Below, in pieces: positions 39,619 through 39,675 of a DNA stretch of 39,675 nt. The position numbers and the translations under genes were made by a program. Each line of letters starts with the position of its first letter. The first letter of the stretch is position 1. This DNA is from Cellulomonas triticagri (GTDB lineage: Bacteria; Actinomycetota; Actinomycetes; Actinomycetales; Cellulomonadaceae): positions 1 to 39,675 of the forward strand of contig NZ_RFFI01000024.1 in assembly GCF_003696205.1 (NCBI RefSeq), written 5' to 3'. Below the pieces are notes generated by a model that worked only from the letters and a program-made list of their open reading frames with translations, searched no databases and was not told the origin of the DNA.

Positions 39619-39675
39619 CGCGGGGTGGAGCAGCTCGGTAGCTCGCTGGGCTCATAACCCAGAGGTCGCAGGTTC
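39619..39675 (+). tRNA. Second initiator tRNA-fMet (CAT), cut by the window end
   Basis: The first 57 bases are identical to the tRNA at 20276-20349, including the CTCATAA anticodon loop, the GGG/CCC stem and the upstream ACCGA. The -10 element is TAGACT (39602-39607). The T arm and 3' end lie beyond the window. Confidence 0.93.

Overview
The window comes from a very GC-rich actinobacterium. The order adnA-adnB, nudC, mrx1, uvrD2, whiB7, a YgjP-like peptidase, a DUF2342 metalloprotease, a PDZ/Lon-like protease and a UPF0182 gene matches the Mycobacterium tuberculosis Rv3202c-Rv3193c neighbourhood. The LAVTG sorting signal, the extreme GC3 and the GTG/ATGA junctions suggest a Cellulomonas-like member of the Micrococcales. 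The genus is an inference.

Bases 1-20,200 are conserved chromosome. They hold a DNA-end resection helicase-nuclease pair (adnAB), a degenerate phosphotransferase, an NADH pyrophosphatase with a long repetitive tail, mycoredoxin, UvrD2, the antibiotic-stress regulator WhiB7 with a complete upstream attenuator (AT-rich promoter, 71-codon leader ORF, intrinsic terminator), a solitary ThiF/TOMM-type protein, proteases and a large UPF0182 membrane protein. A secreted protein of unknown function and a 57-residue membrane protein (12,354-13,506) interrupt the conserved order.

An initiator tRNA gene lies at 20,276-20,349. Immediately after it comes a stretch of visibly lower GC, to about 26,120. It carries a small ORF, a TIGR04141/DUF6119 protein, a SIR2-like NAD-binding protein, a nucleotidyltransferase-fold protein and an unrecognised protein coupled to it by an ATGA overlap. 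The 3' end of the tRNA (11 bp) and the tRNA terminator core both reappear at 26,113-26,184. This is the layout of an element inserted at a tRNA 3' end, and the cargo looks like a defence island. No integrase is visible.

Bases 26,200-39,570 hold a complete 'anchored-repeat' ABC transporter locus: two giant surface proteins, a smaller surface protein, a ZnuA-like lipoprotein with a surface-protein-like domain inserted in it, an ATPase, a permease, a Fur/Zur-type regulator, a small protein that is 30% histidine, and a lytic transglycosylase coupled to one surface protein. GATA/TATC palindromes in both divergent promoter regions are candidate Zur operators, so the locus probably works in surface capture and import of zinc or a related metal under Zur control.

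The window ends inside a second initiator tRNA gene (39,619 onward), identical to the first over all 57 visible bases, so the two copies bracket about 19.3 kb.
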